Of a stretch of DNA of 43,770 bases, positions 16,325 through 26,685 are shown one piece after another. Source of the DNA: Rhodospirillum sp. (GTDB lineage: Bacteria > Pseudomonadota > Alphaproteobacteria > Rhodospirillales > Rhodospirillaceae). The stretch spans positions 1 through 43,770 of the forward strand of contig JAIOYK010000049.1 of the NCBI GenBank assembly GCA_021741145.1, written 5' to 3'. The notes beneath the pieces are model-generated. The model was given only the letters and a program-made list of their open reading frames with translations, did not search any database and had not been told where the DNA came from. Each line of letters starts with the position of its first letter. Within the stretch, counting starts at the first letter, position 1. Made by a program: the position numbers and the translations under genes.

Positions 16325-17842
16325 CTACTCGGCGGCCTCCTGGACCGGTTCCTCGGGCCGCCAGCGCAGCACGGGTTTGCGAGCGGCCTGGGTTTCGTCC
16401 AGGCGGCGGCGCGGGGTGAATTGGGGCGCCGCCTTGAAGGCCTCGGCCCCGTTCTCCCTGGCTCGGCGGGCGAGGTCCTTCAGGGTCGCCACATAGGCGT
16501 CCAGGGTTTCCTTGCTCTCCGTCTCCGTCGGTTCCATCAGCAGGGCGCCATGGACCACCAGGGGGAAGTACATGGTCATGGGGTGATAGCCCTCGTCGAT
16601 CATCGCCTTGGCGAAGTCAAGGGTGCTCACCCCGGTGTCCTTGAGGAACCGGTCGTCGAACAGCGCCTCGTGCATGCAGGGACCCTCGAAGGACGGGGTT
16701 AGGGTATCCTTCAGGGTTTCCAGCAGGTAGTTGGCGTTCAGCACCGCGTCGCCGCTGGCCTGGCGCAGGCCGTCGGCGCCCATGCTCATGATGTAGGAGA
16801 GCGCGCGGACGAAGACGCCGAACTGCCCATGGAAGCCCTTCAACCGGCCAAAGGGTTCGGTCCCCTCGGCCTTGGCGTCCAACTCCGTTTCCACCAGTCG
16901 ATAGCCCCGATCGTCATGGACCACATAGGGCAGAGGTGCGAAGGGGGCCAGAGCCTCGGACAGGACCGTGGGACCAGCACCGGGACCACCACCGCCATGG
17001 GGGGTGGAGAAGGTCTTGTGCAGGTTGATATGCATGGCGTCGGCGCCCAGGTCGGCGATGCGCACCCGACCCACGATGGCGTTGTAGTTCGCCCCGTCCA
17101 TGTAGAAGAAGGCACCGGCGTCATGGATGGCCTTGGACAGGTCGATGATATCGGTCTCGAACAGTCCGCAGGTGTTGGGATTGGTCAGCATGACCGCAGC
17201 CACGTCCGGCCCCAGGCGCTCCTTGAAGGCCTTGGTGTCGACCCGGCCCCGGGCATCGCCGGGGATGGCTTCCACCTTGTAGCCGCAAGCCGCGGCGGTC
17301 GCCGGATTCGTGCCGTGGGCACTTTCGGGCACCAGGACCACCGGACGCTTGTCGCCACGGGCCTCCAGGGCGGCGCGGATGGACAGCATACCGCAAAGCT
17401 CACCATGGGCACCCGCAGCGGGGGACATGGCAACCGCAGGCATGCCCGTCAGCTTTTTCAGCCAATCCGCCAGAGTGTCGATCAACTCCAACGCGCCCTG
17501 CACGGTGGAGACCGGCTGGAACGGGTGGATATCGGAGAAGCCGGGCAGGCGGGCCATGCGCTCGTTCAGGCGTGGGTTGTACTTCATGGTACAGGAGCCC
17601 AGAGGGTAGAACCCGGCGTCGATGCTGTAGTTCTTCTGGGACAGCCGCGTGTAATGGCGGATCACCTGGGGCTCGGACAGGCCCGGCAAGCCGATGGCGG
17701 ATTTCCGCTCCAAGTCACCCAGGCGGATTTCGTCGGTTGCCGGATCGGCGACGTCCACACCGGTGGAACCCGGGGTGTCCATTTCGAAGATCAGGGGCTC
17801 TTCCAGGCGCAGGCCCTTGTTTCCGGTGAAGGTCTCGGTCAT
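16325..17842 (-). CDS. gcvPB: Glycine dehydrogenase (decarboxylating) subunit 2, P-protein beta
   Basis: The 505-residue PLP-dependent subunit pairs with GcvPA to decarboxylate glycine and load the aminomethyl group onto lipoyl-GcvH. The PLP lysine is Lys276 in [18 protein letters not shown], and [11 protein letters not shown] at 80-90 and [11 protein letters not shown] at 173-183 are family signatures. ATG 17842 overlaps the gcvPA stop by 4 bp (ATGA), implying translational coupling and equal subunit synthesis. The frame remains open far upstream inside gcvPA, but that reading is a shadow. It is the last gene of the riboswitch-controlled gcvT-H-PA-PB operon. Confidence 0.97.
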   Translation of the reverse strand: MTETFTGNKGLRLEEPLIFEMDTPGSTGVDVADPATDEIRLGDLERKSAIGLPGLSEPQVIRHYTRLSQKNYSIDAGFYPLGSCTMKYNPRLNERMARLPGFSDIHPFQPVSTVQGALELIDTLADWLKKLTGMPAVAMSPAAGAHGELCGMLSIRAALEARGDKRPVVLVPESAHGTNPATAAACGYKVEAIPGDARGRVDTKAFKERLGPDVAAVMLTNPNTCGLFETDIIDLSKAIHDAGAFFYMDGANYNAIVGRVRIADLGADAMHINLHKTFSTPHGGGGPGAGPTVLSEALAPFAPLPYVVHDDRGYRLVETELDAKAEGTEPFGRLKGFHGQFGVFVRALSYIMSMGADGLRQASGDAVLNANYLLETLKDTLTPSFEGPCMHEALFDDRFLKDTGVSTLDFAKAMIDEGYHPMTMYFPLVVHGALLMEPTETESKETLDAYVATLKDLARRARENGAEAFKAAPQFTPRRRLDETQAARKPVLRWRPEEPVQEAAE

Positions 17843-19188
17843 GACAGCACCTCTTTCAGGGCCGCGGCGAAGGCATCCATCTGGGCCTCCGTATTGGTTT
17901 CCGTGGCGGTGACCAACAGCAGGTCCGCCAATTCCTCGTATGTGGGCAGGAAGCGCGAAACGGGCACCCCTCCCAGAATCCCCTTGGCGGCCAGGGCCTC
18001 CACCACCTCGGCGGCGGGCTTGGACAGCTTCAGGGAGAATTCGTTGAAGAAGGTCCGGTTCACCACCGTGACACCCGGCACGGCGGCCAGCTTGTCGGCC
18101 AGCAGCACCGCGTTGGCGTGGTTGACCCGGGCCAGACGGGTGAACCCTTCCTCGCCCAGCATGGTCATATGGATGGTGAAGGCCAGCGCGATCAGTCCGG
18201 AGTTGGTGCAGATGTTCGACGTGGCCTTTTCCCGGCGGATATGCTGCTCCCGCGTCGACAGGGTCAGTACGTAGCCGCGCTTGCCGTCCTCGTCCACGGT
18301 CTCGCCGCAAAGCCGCCCCGGCATTTGCCGCAGATATTTGTCCCGGGTGGCGAAGAGGCCCACGCCCGGACCACCGAAACTGGTGCCGGAACCGAGCGCA
18401 TGACCCTCGGCGACGACGATGTCCGCGCCCATCTCGCCCGGAGAGGCCATCAGACCCAGGGAAACCGGCTCGGCCACGGCGACCACCAGCAGGGCACCCG
18501 CCTCGTGGCAGGTCGCGGCGAGGGCGGTCAAATCCCGGGGACGACCAAAGAAGTCGGGGTTCTGGACGATGACGCAGGCGGTGGTCTTGTCGATGCGACC
18601 GGACAGGTCCTCGATGCCCAGGGGATCGGGGCCGAGGGTCTCGTACTCCAGGCCCAGGGTCCGCATCAGGGTCTCGGTCACCGCCTTATAATGGGGGTGC
18701 AGCCCCCCGCTCAGGATCACCGACTTGCGGCGGGTGACGCGGGTGGCCATGCAGGCGGCCTCGGCGCAGGCCGTGGCACCGTCGTACATGGAGGCATTGG
18801 CCACATCCATGCCGGTCAACAGCGCCACCTGGGTCTGGAACTCGAACAGATATTGCAGGGTACCCTGGCTGATTTCCGGCTGATAGGGAGTGTAGGAGGT
18901 GAGAAACTCCCCCCGCTGGATCAGGTAATCCACGGCCGCGGGCACATGGTGGCGATAGGCCCCGGCGCCCAGGAAGCTCGGCACGGATCCCGCCGTGATG
19001 TTGCGGGCGGCCATGGCGTTCAAGCGCCGGTCCACCTCCATCTCGCCCATTTGGTTGGGCAGATCGCCGAAAGCCTCGGTGTTGTAGGCGGCGCGGGGAA
19101 CGTCGCGATAGAGGTCATCGACCGCGCCGACGCCGATGATCTTCAGCATCTCGGCGCGGTCGGCCTCTGAATGGGGCAGATAACGCAT
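17839..19188 (-). CDS. gcvPA: Glycine dehydrogenase (decarboxylating) subunit 1, P-protein alpha
   Basis: This 449-residue partner of GcvPB has the usual length of the split form. It starts [15 protein letters not shown] and includes the family segments [30 protein letters not shown], and [11 protein letters not shown] near the C-terminal third. It lacks the PLP lysine, which is in GcvPB. ATG 19188 has AGGA about 7 nt upstream. About 98 bp separate it from gcvH, and it overlaps gcvPB by 4 bp. Confidence 0.97.
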   Translation of the reverse strand: MRYLPHSEADRAEMLKIIGVGAVDDLYRDVPRAAYNTEAFGDLPNQMGEMEVDRRLNAMAARNITAGSVPSFLGAGAYRHHVPAAVDYLIQRGEFLTSYTPYQPEISQGTLQYLFEFQTQVALLTGMDVANASMYDGATACAEAACMATRVTRRKSVILSGGLHPHYKAVTETLMRTLGLEYETLGPDPLGIEDLSGRIDKTTACVIVQNPDFFGRPRDLTALAATCHEAGALLVVAVAEPVSLGLMASPGEMGADIVVAEGHALGSGTSFGGPGVGLFATRDKYLRQMPGRLCGETVDEDGKRGYVLTLSTREQHIRREKATSNICTNSGLIALAFTIHMTMLGEEGFTRLARVNHANAVLLADKLAAVPGVTVVNRTFFNEFSLKLSKPAAEVVEALAAKGILGGVPVSRFLPTYEELADLLLVTATETNTEAQMDAFAAALKEVLS

Positions 19189-19286
19189 GGGGGTTCCTGG
19201 CTCGTAAGGTGCGGTCGAAGGGGCGATTGGTGTGAACGCGATCGGGGGACCCAAGGATCCGCCCGACCGGTAAAGGCGACTGGGCC

Positions 19287-19664
19287 TTAGCTGTGCTCGG
19301 CCACGAAGGCGTCGTAGGCCACCAAATCCATCAGGTCGTCGAGTTCGCTGGGATCGGTCAGTTTGACCTTGAAGAACCAACCCTCGCCCTGGGGATCTTC
19401 GTTGACGGTGCCCGGGGCATCGGGAAGGGATTCGTTGGACTCGACCACGTCGCCAGATACCGGGGAGTAGACTTCGCTGGCGGCCTTGACGGATTCGACC
19501 ACGGCGGCTTCACCGCCCTTATCCAGGGTGATGCCCACCTCGGGCACCTCGACGAACACCACGTCGCCCAGTTGGCTCTGGGCGAAGCTGGTGATGCCCA
19601 CCGTGCCCACGCCGTCCTCGACGGCGATCCACTCGTGATCCTCGGTGAAATAGATCGTGCTCAT
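19287..19664 (-). CDS. gcvH: Glycine cleavage system H protein
   Basis: The 125-residue lipoyl carrier shuttles the aminomethyl intermediate between the P, T and L proteins. The lipoylation site is Lys60 in ESVKAASE, preceded by [12 protein letters not shown]. It begins [13 protein letters not shown], as usual for the family. It lies 82 bp after gcvT in the same operon. The L protein gene is not in the window, as expected because it is shared with other dehydrogenases. Confidence 0.98.
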   Translation of the reverse strand: MSTIYFTEDHEWIAVEDGVGTVGITSFAQSQLGDVVFVEVPEVGITLDKGGEAAVVESVKAASEVYSPVSGDVVESNESLPDAPGTVNEDPQGEGWFFKVKLTDPSELDDLMDLVAYDAFVAEHS

Positions 19665-19746
19665 GAAACCTCTCCCGACAGGGGTTGTGTAATGGGGATT
19701 TTGGAGTCGAATAGGAATGAACCGGGCGGCACGGGGCCGCGAACCC

Positions 19747-20880
19747 CTAACCGCGATGATAGCTGTGGGGTTGGAAGGGCATGGACACGATGACGGCGGG
19801 CAGTGCCTTGCCGCGAACCATCACGTTGACCTTGGTGCCTTCATTGGCCAGAGCGGCGGGAACGTACCCCATGGCCATGGGGCCTTCCAGGCTGGGACCG
19901 AAGCCGCCAGAGGTCACCTCGCCCACCGCCTTGCCGTCCAGGTCCTGGATTTCGGCATGGGCGCGCACCGGCGCGCGGCCCTCGGGCTTCAGACCGACGC
20001 GCAGGCGCGGAGCGCCCTCGGCCAGTTGCTTTTGGATGACGGCGGCGCCGGGGAAGCCACCGTCTTCGCGGCGGCGCTTGCCGATGATCCAGGTCAACCC
20101 GGCCTCGACCGGAGTGGTGGTGGTGTCGATATCGCTGCCATAAAGGCACAGGCCCGCTTCCAGGCGCAGGCTATCCCGGGCCCCCAGGCCGATGGCCTCC
20201 ACGGCCTCCTCGGCCAGCAGACGGCGCGCCAGGGCATCGGCCCTGTCGGCGGGAACGCTGATCTCGTAGCCGTCCTCGCCGGTATAGCCGGAGCGGGTGA
20301 CAAAGCAATCGGCCCCATCCAGGGTGAGCCCCATGCCGGACATGAAGACCATGTCGGCGGCCCGGGCGTCGAGCCCGGCCATGACGCCCACCGCGGCCGG
20401 TCCCTGCAGGGCCACCAGGGCGCGGTCCTCGAGTCGTTCCAGGCGGGCGTCGAAGCCCGCCAGATGGGCCTCGATATGGGCCAGATCGGCGTCCTTGCAG
20501 GCGGCATTGACCACCAGGAACAGGTCGTCGCCCCGGTTGGTGATCATCAGGTCGTCCAGGATTCCACCCGCGTCGTTGGTCAGCACCGTGTAGCGCTGGC
20601 GCCCCTCCTTGAGCTTGACCAGTTCGCCGGGGCAGAGGGCTTCAAGCGCGGCGATTCGGTCGGGGCCGACCAGCCGCGCCTGCCCCATGTGGGAGACGTC
20701 GAACAGACCAGCCTTCGCGCGGGTATGCAGGTGTTCCTTGAGGACGCCCAGGGGGTACTGCACGGGCATGTCATAGCCCGCGAAGGGCACCATGCGCGCG
20801 CCCAACTCCACATGGAGGGCGTGCAGGGGCGTAACGAGGGGACTGTCTGCGGAATCGGCTGCGGGATTGTGCGCGGTCAC
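19747..20880 (-). CDS. gcvT: Aminomethyltransferase, glycine cleavage T protein
   Basis: The 377-residue tetrahydrofolate-dependent enzyme releases ammonia and forms methylene-THF. Family features are [14 protein letters not shown] and [12 protein letters not shown] near the N-terminus, [13 protein letters not shown] in the middle and the [18 protein letters not shown] segment. I chose GTG 20880 with GGAG 7 nt upstream; the open frame reaches 20925 without a site. It is the first gene of the operon and lies directly downstream of the tandem glycine riboswitch. Confidence 0.96.
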   Translation of the reverse strand: MTAHNPAADSADSPLVTPLHALHVELGARMVPFAGYDMPVQYPLGVLKEHLHTRAKAGLFDVSHMGQARLVGPDRIAALEALCPGELVKLKEGRQRYTVLTNDAGGILDDLMITNRGDDLFLVVNAACKDADLAHIEAHLAGFDARLERLEDRALVALQGPAAVGVMAGLDARAADMVFMSGMGLTLDGADCFVTRSGYTGEDGYEISVPADRADALARRLLAEEAVEAIGLGARDSLRLEAGLCLYGSDIDTTTTPVEAGLTWIIGKRRREDGGFPGAAVIQKQLAEGAPRLRVGLKPEGRAPVRAHAEIQDLDGKAVGEVTSGGFGPSLEGPMAMGYVPAALANEGTKVNVMVRGKALPAVIVSMPFQPHSYHRG

Positions 20881-20954
20881 TGGGACGCTCCGAGAGTGGA
20901 AGGTTGGCGAACGCCCTCGTCCCAAAAAACGGTCTGGGATCCGGGTAACGAACG

Positions 20955-21185
20955 CCCCCCTCTGTCTCGAAACCTGAAAGAGTCACCGGACCGGGTCCGG
21001 CTTCCATCTTCGGTGAGGCTGTCGCCTTGGCCGCAGTGGCCACCTGCAACACACCTGCTTTCCAGAGTTCCCATTGCCATCGCGGTCCGGGTGCCTGAGA
21101 GTTTCCGGGGGCGGTTGCTCCTTCGGCGCCATCGCGCCCGGATCCTTATCGGATGACCCGGGCCGCTGGTCTCTCCCGCGATGGT
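20955..21185 (-). promoter_or_regulatory. Tandem glycine riboswitch upstream of gcvT
   Basis: On the minus strand two glycine aptamers follow one another. The first runs from CGGGAGAGACC through GCCGAAGGAGCAA to ACTCTCAGGCACCCGGACCGC. The second starts GGGAACTCTGGAAAGC, contains ACCGAAGATGGAA, and ends ACTCTTTCAGGTTTCGAGAC, then AGAGG. Both carry the conserved core bulges (CCGAAG and CUCUCAGG/CUUUCAGG types). The leader lies about 75 bp before the gcvT start. Glycine binding should switch on the cleavage operon. The expression platform is between about 20881 and 20955, where a run of six T follows CCCAGACCG. Confidence 0.93.
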
Positions 21186-21214
21186 GATCGGGATGTCGTC
21201 GATGGCGCAGCTTA

Positions 21215-21242
21215 CCCGGTTGCCTCGACGGAGGCAACCGGG
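21215..21242 (-). terminator. 12-bp perfect hairpin between lipoprotein gene and riboswitch
   Basis: CCCGGTTGCCTC at 21215-21226 pairs perfectly with GAGGCAACCGGG at 21231-21242 around a GACG loop. It lies about 60 bp after the lipoprotein stop and just before the riboswitch on the same strand, so it probably terminates the lipoprotein transcript. The T run lies on the plus-strand side, so an intrinsic mechanism on the minus strand is uncertain. Confidence 0.5.
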
Positions 21243-21302
21243 CTGGAAACGCCATTTTTTTATGCGGGAATCGGCATCTGTCGGAAGGGCGGTCGTTTGC
21301 CC

Positions 21303-21863
21303 CTATTGCCCCATGGCCCCGATGGCGCCCTTGGTCTGATTGTAGCGCAGTTCATCGGGGCTGAGTTGGAAGCCCACGTAGATTTCCGTTCCCGCGGCGC
21401 TTTCATCCAGGTTCAAGGGAAGGCGGATGGCCACTTCCTCGTCCCGGTAACGGACTCGATTGACGTTCGAGGGGAATTCGGCATGGGCGGAATAGACCTG
21501 CTTGGCGCTTGGATCGGGGAAGAACTGGGGAATCGCCACGAAATACTGGAAGTCGGCGACCCGCTCGACGGCGGCGGGACCCAAGGCCATGGAGAAAGAT
21601 AGATACATGTCCACGGTCACGCCGGTGTCGTCGTACTGGCAGTTCCCCTCGAAGCCCGCGAGTTCGCCGGTCAGGGTGATATCGGTAACATCCCGCCCTG
21701 GCCCGGGGCTGAATCGGGTCAGGTCCGCGGTGGAGGCGTCGATGCGGATTTCGGGACATTTCCGCTTGTCGTCCGCCTGAAAGGCCCCGCATCCGGCGAG
21801 GGTGAAAACCACGGCGGTGGCAAGCACCGGACGAAGGCGGCGGGAAAAAGCGCGGAGAGTCAT
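21303..21863 (-). CDS. Hypothetical outer-membrane or periplasmic lipoprotein
   Basis: The 186-residue product has a lipoprotein signal: a basic N-terminus (RRLRPVL), a hydrophobic core and the lipobox LAGC with Cys25 as the predicted lipidated residue. The mature part is mainly beta-like: CPEIRIDASTADLTRF, a second Cys in GNCQYDDTG, and YVGFQLSPDELRYNQ near the end. ATG 21863 was chosen because it places the signal peptide correctly; the frame is open to 21896. I do not recognise a characterised family. It is monocistronic and divergent from thrB. Confidence 0.82.
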   Translation of the reverse strand: MTLRAFSRRLRPVLATAVVFTLAGCGAFQADDKRKCPEIRIDASTADLTRFSPGPGRDVTDITLTGELAGFEGNCQYDDTGVTVDMYLSFSMALGPAAVERVADFQYFVAIPQFFPDPSAKQVYSAHAEFPSNVNRVRYRDEEVAIRLPLNLDESAAGTEIYVGFQLSPDELRYNQTKGAIGAMGQ

Positions 21864-22066
21864 GGAAGCCTGCCAGGATCGGGGACGGAGGGACACGGCC
21901 CACGCGGGAAACGCGCGCCATCCCCGAGTGATACCCCATCATGGGGCTGGGGGCAACGCACCCTGCCCCTTTCCGACATCGCCACGTCTTCCCATCCCCG
22001 CCTCGAACCTGCTAGAGACTTGGGTCACAAACCCATTCCCGACCTTCTCGCCGGACATCCCTTTCC

Positions 22067-23032
22067 ATGGCCGTTTACACCGACGTTCCCAACGATGAGC
22101 TGGAAGCCTTTCTGCTCCTTTATGACATCGGCTTTCCACGCGCGTGCAAGGGCATCGCCGAGGGGGTGGAGAATTCCAACTATCTGCTGGTCACGGACCG
22201 GGGCTCCTTCATTCTCACCCTTTATGAAAAGCGGGTGAACCCGACGGATCTGCCCTTCTTTCTGAATCTGCTGGAACATTTGACCGCGCGGGGCATCCCC
22301 TGCCCCCAACCCGTGGCGGCCCGGGATGGGGGCTTCCTCCAGACCCTGTGCGGCCGGCCCGCGGCCATCGTCACCTTCCTCGATGGTGTCTGGCCCAAGC
22401 GCCCGACCGTCTCCCATTGCGCCCAATTGGGCGCGGTCATGGCCCGCCTGCATCAAGCCGGAGAGGACTATGACCTGTCCCGCGAGAACGCCCTTGGCGT
22501 GATGGATTGGCGTCCCCTGTTCGAGGCGGCCGCGGACCGGGCCGACGAGATCCGCCCCGGCTTGCGCGCCGAAATCCAAGGGGAGTTGGACTTTCTCGAG
22601 ACCAATTGGCCCAGGGATTTGCCGAAAGGCATCATCCACGCCGATTTATTCCCCGATAACGTCTTCTTTCTGGAGAACACCCTCTCGGGATTGATCGATT
22701 TCTATTTCGCCTGCGATGACTTCCTGGCTTACGACTTGGCCATCTGCTTAAACGCCTGGTGCTTCGAAGGCGAACGGGAGTTCAACGTCACCAAGGCCCA
22801 TCAAATGCTGACCCACTACGAACGGTTCCGCCCGCTGACCGACGCGGAGTTCGCCGCCCTGCCCCTGTTGGCCCGGGGCGCGGCCATGCGCTTCCTGCTG
22901 ACCCGCCTCTATGACTGGCTCAACACGCCTCCCGGTGCCCTGGTCCGGCCCAAGGACCCCCTGGAATACCTTCGAAAGCTGACATTCCACAAAAGCGTGA
23001 CGACCCCCGGCGCCTATGGGCTGACCCGATGA
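22067..23032 (+). CDS. thrB: Homoserine kinase, ThrB2 (aminoglycoside phosphotransferase-fold) type
   Basis: The 321-residue kinase phosphorylates homoserine in threonine biosynthesis. It is the APH-fold type common in Alphaproteobacteria rather than the GHMP-fold type. It begins [32 protein letters not shown] is the nucleotide-binding beta hairpin, and [14 protein letters not shown] near 189-202 is the catalytic loop with its Asp. [11 protein letters not shown] near 209-219 is the metal-binding motif. It overlaps rnhA by 4 bp (ATGA), a frequent pairing in this class. The upstream partner ispH, often found there, is absent. Confidence 0.95.
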   Translation: MAVYTDVPNDELEAFLLLYDIGFPRACKGIAEGVENSNYLLVTDRGSFILTLYEKRVNPTDLPFFLNLLEHLTARGIPCPQPVAARDGGFLQTLCGRPAAIVTFLDGVWPKRPTVSHCAQLGAVMARLHQAGEDYDLSRENALGVMDWRPLFEAAADRADEIRPGLRAEIQGELDFLETNWPRDLPKGIIHADLFPDNVFFLENTLSGLIDFYFACDDFLAYDLAICLNAWCFEGEREFNVTKAHQMLTHYERFRPLTDAEFAALPLLARGAAMRFLLTRLYDWLNTPPGALVRPKDPLEYLRKLTFHKSVTTPGAYGLTR

Positions 23033-23487
23033 GCGCTTCCGTGGACCTGTTCACCGACGGCGCCTGCTCGGGCAACCCAGGACCGGGCGGCTGGGGCCTG
23101 ATCCTGCGCTATGGCGAGACGGAAAAGGAAATGTGGGGGGGGGAAAAGGAAACCACCAACAACCGCATGGAGATGATGGCCGTCATTCGCGGCCTGGAAA
23201 CCCTCAAGCGCCCCGTATCCGTGACCATCCACACCGACAGCCGCTACGTGGCCGACGGCATCACCAAGTGGATTCACAACTGGAAGCGCAATGGCTGGAA
23301 GACCGCGGCCAAAAAGCCGGTCAAGAACGACGACCTGTGGAAGCGCCTGGACGAGGCCCTGAAACCCCACCAAGTCGCCTGGCAATGGGTCAAGGGCCAC
23401 GCCGGACACCCGGAGAACGAGCGGGCCGACGAGCTGGCCCGCCGGGGCACGGCGGAGGCCAAGGCGGGCGAGGCGTCGTCGTTTTGA
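23029..23487 (+). CDS. rnhA: Ribonuclease HI
   Basis: The 152-residue enzyme degrades the RNA strand of RNA-DNA hybrids. Catalytic acidic residues are visible in order: the Asp of [17 protein letters not shown], the Glu of [14 protein letters not shown], the Asp of IHTDSRYV, and the Asp of NERADELAR. The basic handle [15 protein letters not shown] is present. ATG 23029 overlaps the thrB stop, so the two are translated together. It converges with the sigma-54 activator gene, 18 bp from stop to stop. Confidence 0.97.
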   Translation: MSASVDLFTDGACSGNPGPGGWGLILRYGETEKEMWGGEKETTNNRMEMMAVIRGLETLKRPVSVTIHTDSRYVADGITKWIHNWKRNGWKTAAKKPVKNDDLWKRLDEALKPHQVAWQWVKGHAGHPENERADELARRGTAEAKAGEASSF

Positions 23488-23505
23488 TCTTGGAAGCGAG
23501 GCCCG

Positions 23506-25236
23506 TCATACTCCCCCATGCTTCTTGATTCGATATTCGAACTGACCCCGCCCCATCCCCAAAAGACGGGCCGCCGCGGAGACATTGCCTCCAGAGCGGA
23601 AGAGTGCCCGCCGTAGAATGTCGGCCTCCAGAGCATCCAAGGACTCAATGCCGTCAATGAGGGTTTCCATCATATCGGCCTTGTTCCCGGTTTGGCCGGG
23701 TTCGTCTTCCTGAAAGGCCTGGGCATCCTCCACCAGTCGACCCCCGGCGCCGATGCCGAAGACCTTCGTATTGACCCGCTCCCCTCCCGCGAACAAATGG
23801 CGGATGTCCATGGCCTCGCCCTCATCGCAGAGGATCACGCCCCGTTCCACCATGTTCTCCAGTTCCCGCACATTTCCCGGCCAGTCATAATGCATCAACG
23901 CCTCATGGGCGCGTCGGGTCAGACCCGCGACGGATTTTTCACCGCGCCGGGCAAAACGCCGGAGGAACAGGGAAACCAGCAGGGGAATATCATCCCGCCT
24001 TTCCCGCAATGGCGGAATGGTGATGGGAAAAACGTTCAAGCGGTAGAACAGGTCCTCCCGAAAGCGCCCGTCTTCCACCTCCTGGCGCAAATCCCGGTTC
24101 GCCGCGGCGAGGATGCGGACGTCAACCCGGCGTACCCGCGTGTCGCCCACCCGCTCGATTTCCCGTTCCTGGAGGACCCGCAGCAATTTCCCCTGGACGA
24201 CCAGAGGGAGACTCGCCACCTCATCTAGAAAGAGTATGCCGCCATCGGCCCTCTCGAACCGTCCCGGACGGGACCGGTCCGCTCCCGTGAAGGCCCCTTT
24301 CTCCACCCCGAACAATTCCGCTTCCACCAGATCGCCGGGAATGGCCGCGCAATTAATCGCGATGAAGGGCTTGTCGGCGCGGGTACTGATGGAATGGAGG
24401 GCGCGGGCGAACCGCTCCTTTCCCACGCCGCTTTCCCCCAGGAACAGAACCGTGGTCTCCGCCGAGGCAACCCGCTTGACCATCCGCGCCACGGCGTTGA
24501 AGCCCGTCGAGGCACCGATAATGTCCGGCAGCCCCTCCGCGGTTCCACGGGGCTCAAGCCCTTGGGCATCGCCATCGGGTAGGCCCACGAAGGCCTCGGC
24601 TCTCAGAAAACCGGTATCCTCGTCCCACAGGTCGCCCCATTCGGCCAGCGGTCGTCCGATGACCCGGCAATGGGCATGGCCCATGGCCCGGCATTCCAAT
24701 TCCCGCCAGAGAACCGGGATCCCCGTTACCGCCGTGGTATAGCCGTTGGCATAGCCCACCATGACCCAGCAGGCTGGGTCACCACTGGGTCCCTTGTGGT
24801 CCAGGTGGGCTTCGGCCTCCCATGACGCGGACCAATAATAGTCGCCCCAGAAGGCGCCCCGCTCGATATCGCAAACCATGACATCCACCGGATGGTTGCG
24901 AACGAAGCCTTCCATTTCCCGCAGACGGGGACCCATGGCCAACTGGTCTTCCATGGACATGTCCGGATGGGCGCTCCGAACCTGAAGGCCATCGTCGAAT
25001 CCCTGTTCGTAGCCGATCCGCGTCAGAATCTCCCGGGCCTGGACAATCCCCAGCCGGTCCACGAGTTCCCGCCGCAACACCGTGAAGGATGCCGCGTGAG
25101 TCAGCAGCATCCGCTGCCCAAATAGCGTGATATGACCCGCGTCCGGTGAAAAGCGCACATGCTTTGCGACGATGCGATCCATGCGTCCGGCCGCGCCATC
25201 ATCGGAACGCGGCTCCCGTCTCCCTGGTCCGGTCAT
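23506..25236 (-). CDS. XylR/DmpR-type sigma-54-dependent activator with V4R sensor domain
   Basis: The 576-residue activator has an XylR_N-like domain at about 20-125 and a V4R-like domain near 120-195 with the aromatic-effector signature [15 protein letters not shown]. The AAA+ domain has Walker A GESGVGKE at 267-274, the sigma-54 contact loop GAFTGA at 314-319 and GGILFLDE at 332-339. A Fis-type helix-turn-helix, [19 protein letters not shown], is near the C-terminus. Family members bind an aromatic effector, relieve N-terminal repression, hydrolyse ATP and activate sigma-54 promoters. It diverges from the reductase/oxygenase genes, whose upstream region has matching sites. Start ATG 25236 has AGAG 8 nt upstream; ATG 25182 is an alternative. 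Confidence 0.93.
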   Translation of the reverse strand: MTGPGRREPRSDDGAAGRMDRIVAKHVRFSPDAGHITLFGQRMLLTHAASFTVLRRELVDRLGIVQAREILTRIGYEQGFDDGLQVRSAHPDMSMEDQLAMGPRLREMEGFVRNHPVDVMVCDIERGAFWGDYYWSASWEAEAHLDHKGPSGDPACWVMVGYANGYTTAVTGIPVLWRELECRAMGHAHCRVIGRPLAEWGDLWDEDTGFLRAEAFVGLPDGDAQGLEPRGTAEGLPDIIGASTGFNAVARMVKRVASAETTVLFLGESGVGKERFARALHSISTRADKPFIAINCAAIPGDLVEAELFGVEKGAFTGADRSRPGRFERADGGILFLDEVASLPLVVQGKLLRVLQEREIERVGDTRVRRVDVRILAAANRDLRQEVEDGRFREDLFYRLNVFPITIPPLRERRDDIPLLVSLFLRRFARRGEKSVAGLTRRAHEALMHYDWPGNVRELENMVERGVILCDEGEAMDIRHLFAGGERVNTKVFGIGAGGRLVEDAQAFQEDEPGQTGNKADMMETLIDGIESLDALEADILRRALFRSGGNVSAAARLLGMGRGQFEYRIKKHGGV

Positions 25237-25336
25237 CCCGTTCGCTCTATTTATTATCGTTTATTAATCAAAGCCTTGGTCGGCGGATTCGTTGTTTTTT
25301 CGCCGCCCAGGACCCGACCTCCCTGACCAAAAAGTG

Positions 25337-25379
25337 TTTCATGAAACCAGGAACAACCAAAGCCGTTTTTTTCATGAAA
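25337..25379. promoter_or_regulatory. Two identical TTTCATGAAA palindromes, candidate upstream activating sequences
   Basis: TTTCATGAAA occurs at 25337-25346 and again at 25370-25379. The centres are 33 bp apart, about three helical turns, and 100-135 bp upstream of the -24 element. XylR/DmpR-type activators bind paired palindromes with this geometry. The binding assignment is inference from position and symmetry. Confidence 0.7.
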
Positions 25380-25471
25380 TATCGAAATTTCGACCGCGCC
25401 CTCCCTCATCCCCTCTGTCGAGAACCGCGAGAAGCAGGTTAACCCATTCATATTTATTGAACTTTTAGAAC

Positions 25472-25487
25472 TGGCACGCTTCTCGCT
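25472..25487 (+). promoter_or_regulatory. Sigma-54 (-24/-12) promoter
   Basis: TGGCACG-CTTC-TCGCT matches the consensus TGGCACG-N4-TTGCW with one mismatch (T to C) in the -12 element; the GG and GC dinucleotides have the correct spacing. It lies about 85 bp before the reductase ATG and downstream of the candidate activator sites, pointing towards the oxygenase genes. Confidence 0.82.
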
Positions 25488-25572
25488 AATCCTCTTCCAA
25501 GCGCGGCATCGCGTATCAAGGAAAAAGCAGACCGCTCAACCCCAAAGGGGGAGCGGACAAGGGAGGTTGATC

Positions 25573-26553
25573 ATGGAAAGCACCCAATCCGCCCCGAATG
25601 GCGGATGGCTGAGCACACGCCTCGCCATCAAGGAGCCCGTGGCGGAGGGCATCCACCGTTTTGTCCTGCGGGCCGAGGGGTCCTGTAGCCTCCCCTCCTT
25701 TACGCCGGGGGCGCATATTGAGGTCGAACTGCCCAACGGCTTGGTTCGCCCCTATTCCCTCTGCAACAATCCCGCGGATCGGGACCGTTACGAGATCGCC
25801 ATCCTGCGAGAGGCGAATGGCCGGGGCGGTTCTCGGAGCGCCCATGACGACCTGCGCCAGGGCCAGATTGTCCGGATCCATCCTCCCCGCAACCTGTTTC
25901 CCTTGGCCAAGGAGGGTCCCGCCCTTCTCTTCGCCGGGGGCATCGGCATCACCCCCCTTCTGGCCATGGCCGAAAGCTTGAACGCGAAGGGGCGGCCCTT
26001 CACCCTGCACTACGCGGCGCGGACCCGAAGCCGCGCGGCTTTCCTGGACCGCCTCTCCGCGACGACCTACGCCGACCGGATCCATCCGCATTTCGATGAC
26101 GAACCCACCAGCGCCCTCGCCCTCCAGACGGTTCTCGCCCAGGCGCCCGGAGACTGTCACCTGCATGTCTGTGGTCCAGCGGGATTCATGGAGGCCGTGA
26201 TTTCCGGCGCCCGGATCTTGGGCTGGCCCGAGGGACGGATCCATTTCGAGTCTTTCTCCGCCCCCACACTGGGACTTGGAGACGACGGTCCCTTCGAGTT
26301 GGTCCTCGCCCAATCCGGTCGGGTCATCCCCGTCCCCGCGAACAAGACGGCGGCCCAGGCCCTGCTCGACCACGGCGTCCCCGTTTCCCTGTCTTGCGAA
26401 TTGGGGATTTGCGGGGCCTGTGCCCTGCCCCTGCTGGAGGGGGAGGCGGACCATCGGGACAGCATCCTGACAGCCGAGGAGCGGACGACCAACAGCCGCT
26501 TCACGCCCTGTTGCTCCCGGTCCCGGTCACCCCGTCTGGTCCTCGATTTATAG
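25573..26553 (+). CDS. VanB-like ferredoxin-NAD(P)H reductase component of a Rieske oxygenase
   Basis: The 326-residue class IA reductase passes electrons from NAD(P)H through flavin and a 2Fe-2S centre to the oxygenase. The flavin-binding RPYSL is at 59-63, the nucleotide-binding GGIGITP at 122-128, CGPAGFM at about 200-206, and the plant-type 2Fe-2S ligands are Cys275, Cys280, Cys283 and Cys313 (SCELGICGAC). The domain order reductase-then-ferredoxin is that of vanillate demethylase VanB. ATG 25573 is preceded by GGGAGG. The C-terminus ends in an unusual SRSRSPRLVLDL tail. The oxygenase gene follows after 132 bp. Confidence 0.93.
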   Translation: MESTQSAPNGGWLSTRLAIKEPVAEGIHRFVLRAEGSCSLPSFTPGAHIEVELPNGLVRPYSLCNNPADRDRYEIAILREANGRGGSRSAHDDLRQGQIVRIHPPRNLFPLAKEGPALLFAGGIGITPLLAMAESLNAKGRPFTLHYAARTRSRAAFLDRLSATTYADRIHPHFDDEPTSALALQTVLAQAPGDCHLHVCGPAGFMEAVISGARILGWPEGRIHFESFSAPTLGLGDDGPFELVLAQSGRVIPVPANKTAAQALLDHGVPVSLSCELGICGACALPLLEGEADHRDSILTAEERTTNSRFTPCCSRSRSPRLVLDL

Positions 26554-26685
26554 AAATTCGGATCCCCCTCTCGCCCGCGCGGCGAGGGTCCGGTCGCGCC
26601 CATTCGGCGAGCCGGAACGGGATCCCCTGTCCGGCGGCATCCCGCCGTCCCCACCCAAAAAAGACGATCCAGGAGGAACACATCC
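26554..26685 (+). other. Spacer with GC hairpins between reductase and oxygenase genes
   Basis: The 132-bp spacer contains CCCTCTCGCC and GGCGAGGG near 26568-26590, a stem with one bulge, and further GGATCCCC/GGGATCC complementarity. Such a structure could alter the relative amounts of the two proteins. A strong AGGAGG site precedes the oxygenase ATG. Confidence 0.4.

Larger units (their letters stand above)
25237..25572. other. Divergent control region of the activator and oxygenase genes
   Basis: This 336-bp AT-richer spacer carries the two upstream activator palindromes (25337-25379), a further palindrome TCGAAATTTCGA at about 25382-25393, and the sigma-54 promoter at 25472-25487. The oxygenase ribosome-binding site GGGAGG is at its right end. 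There is no coding sequence. Confidence 0.7.
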
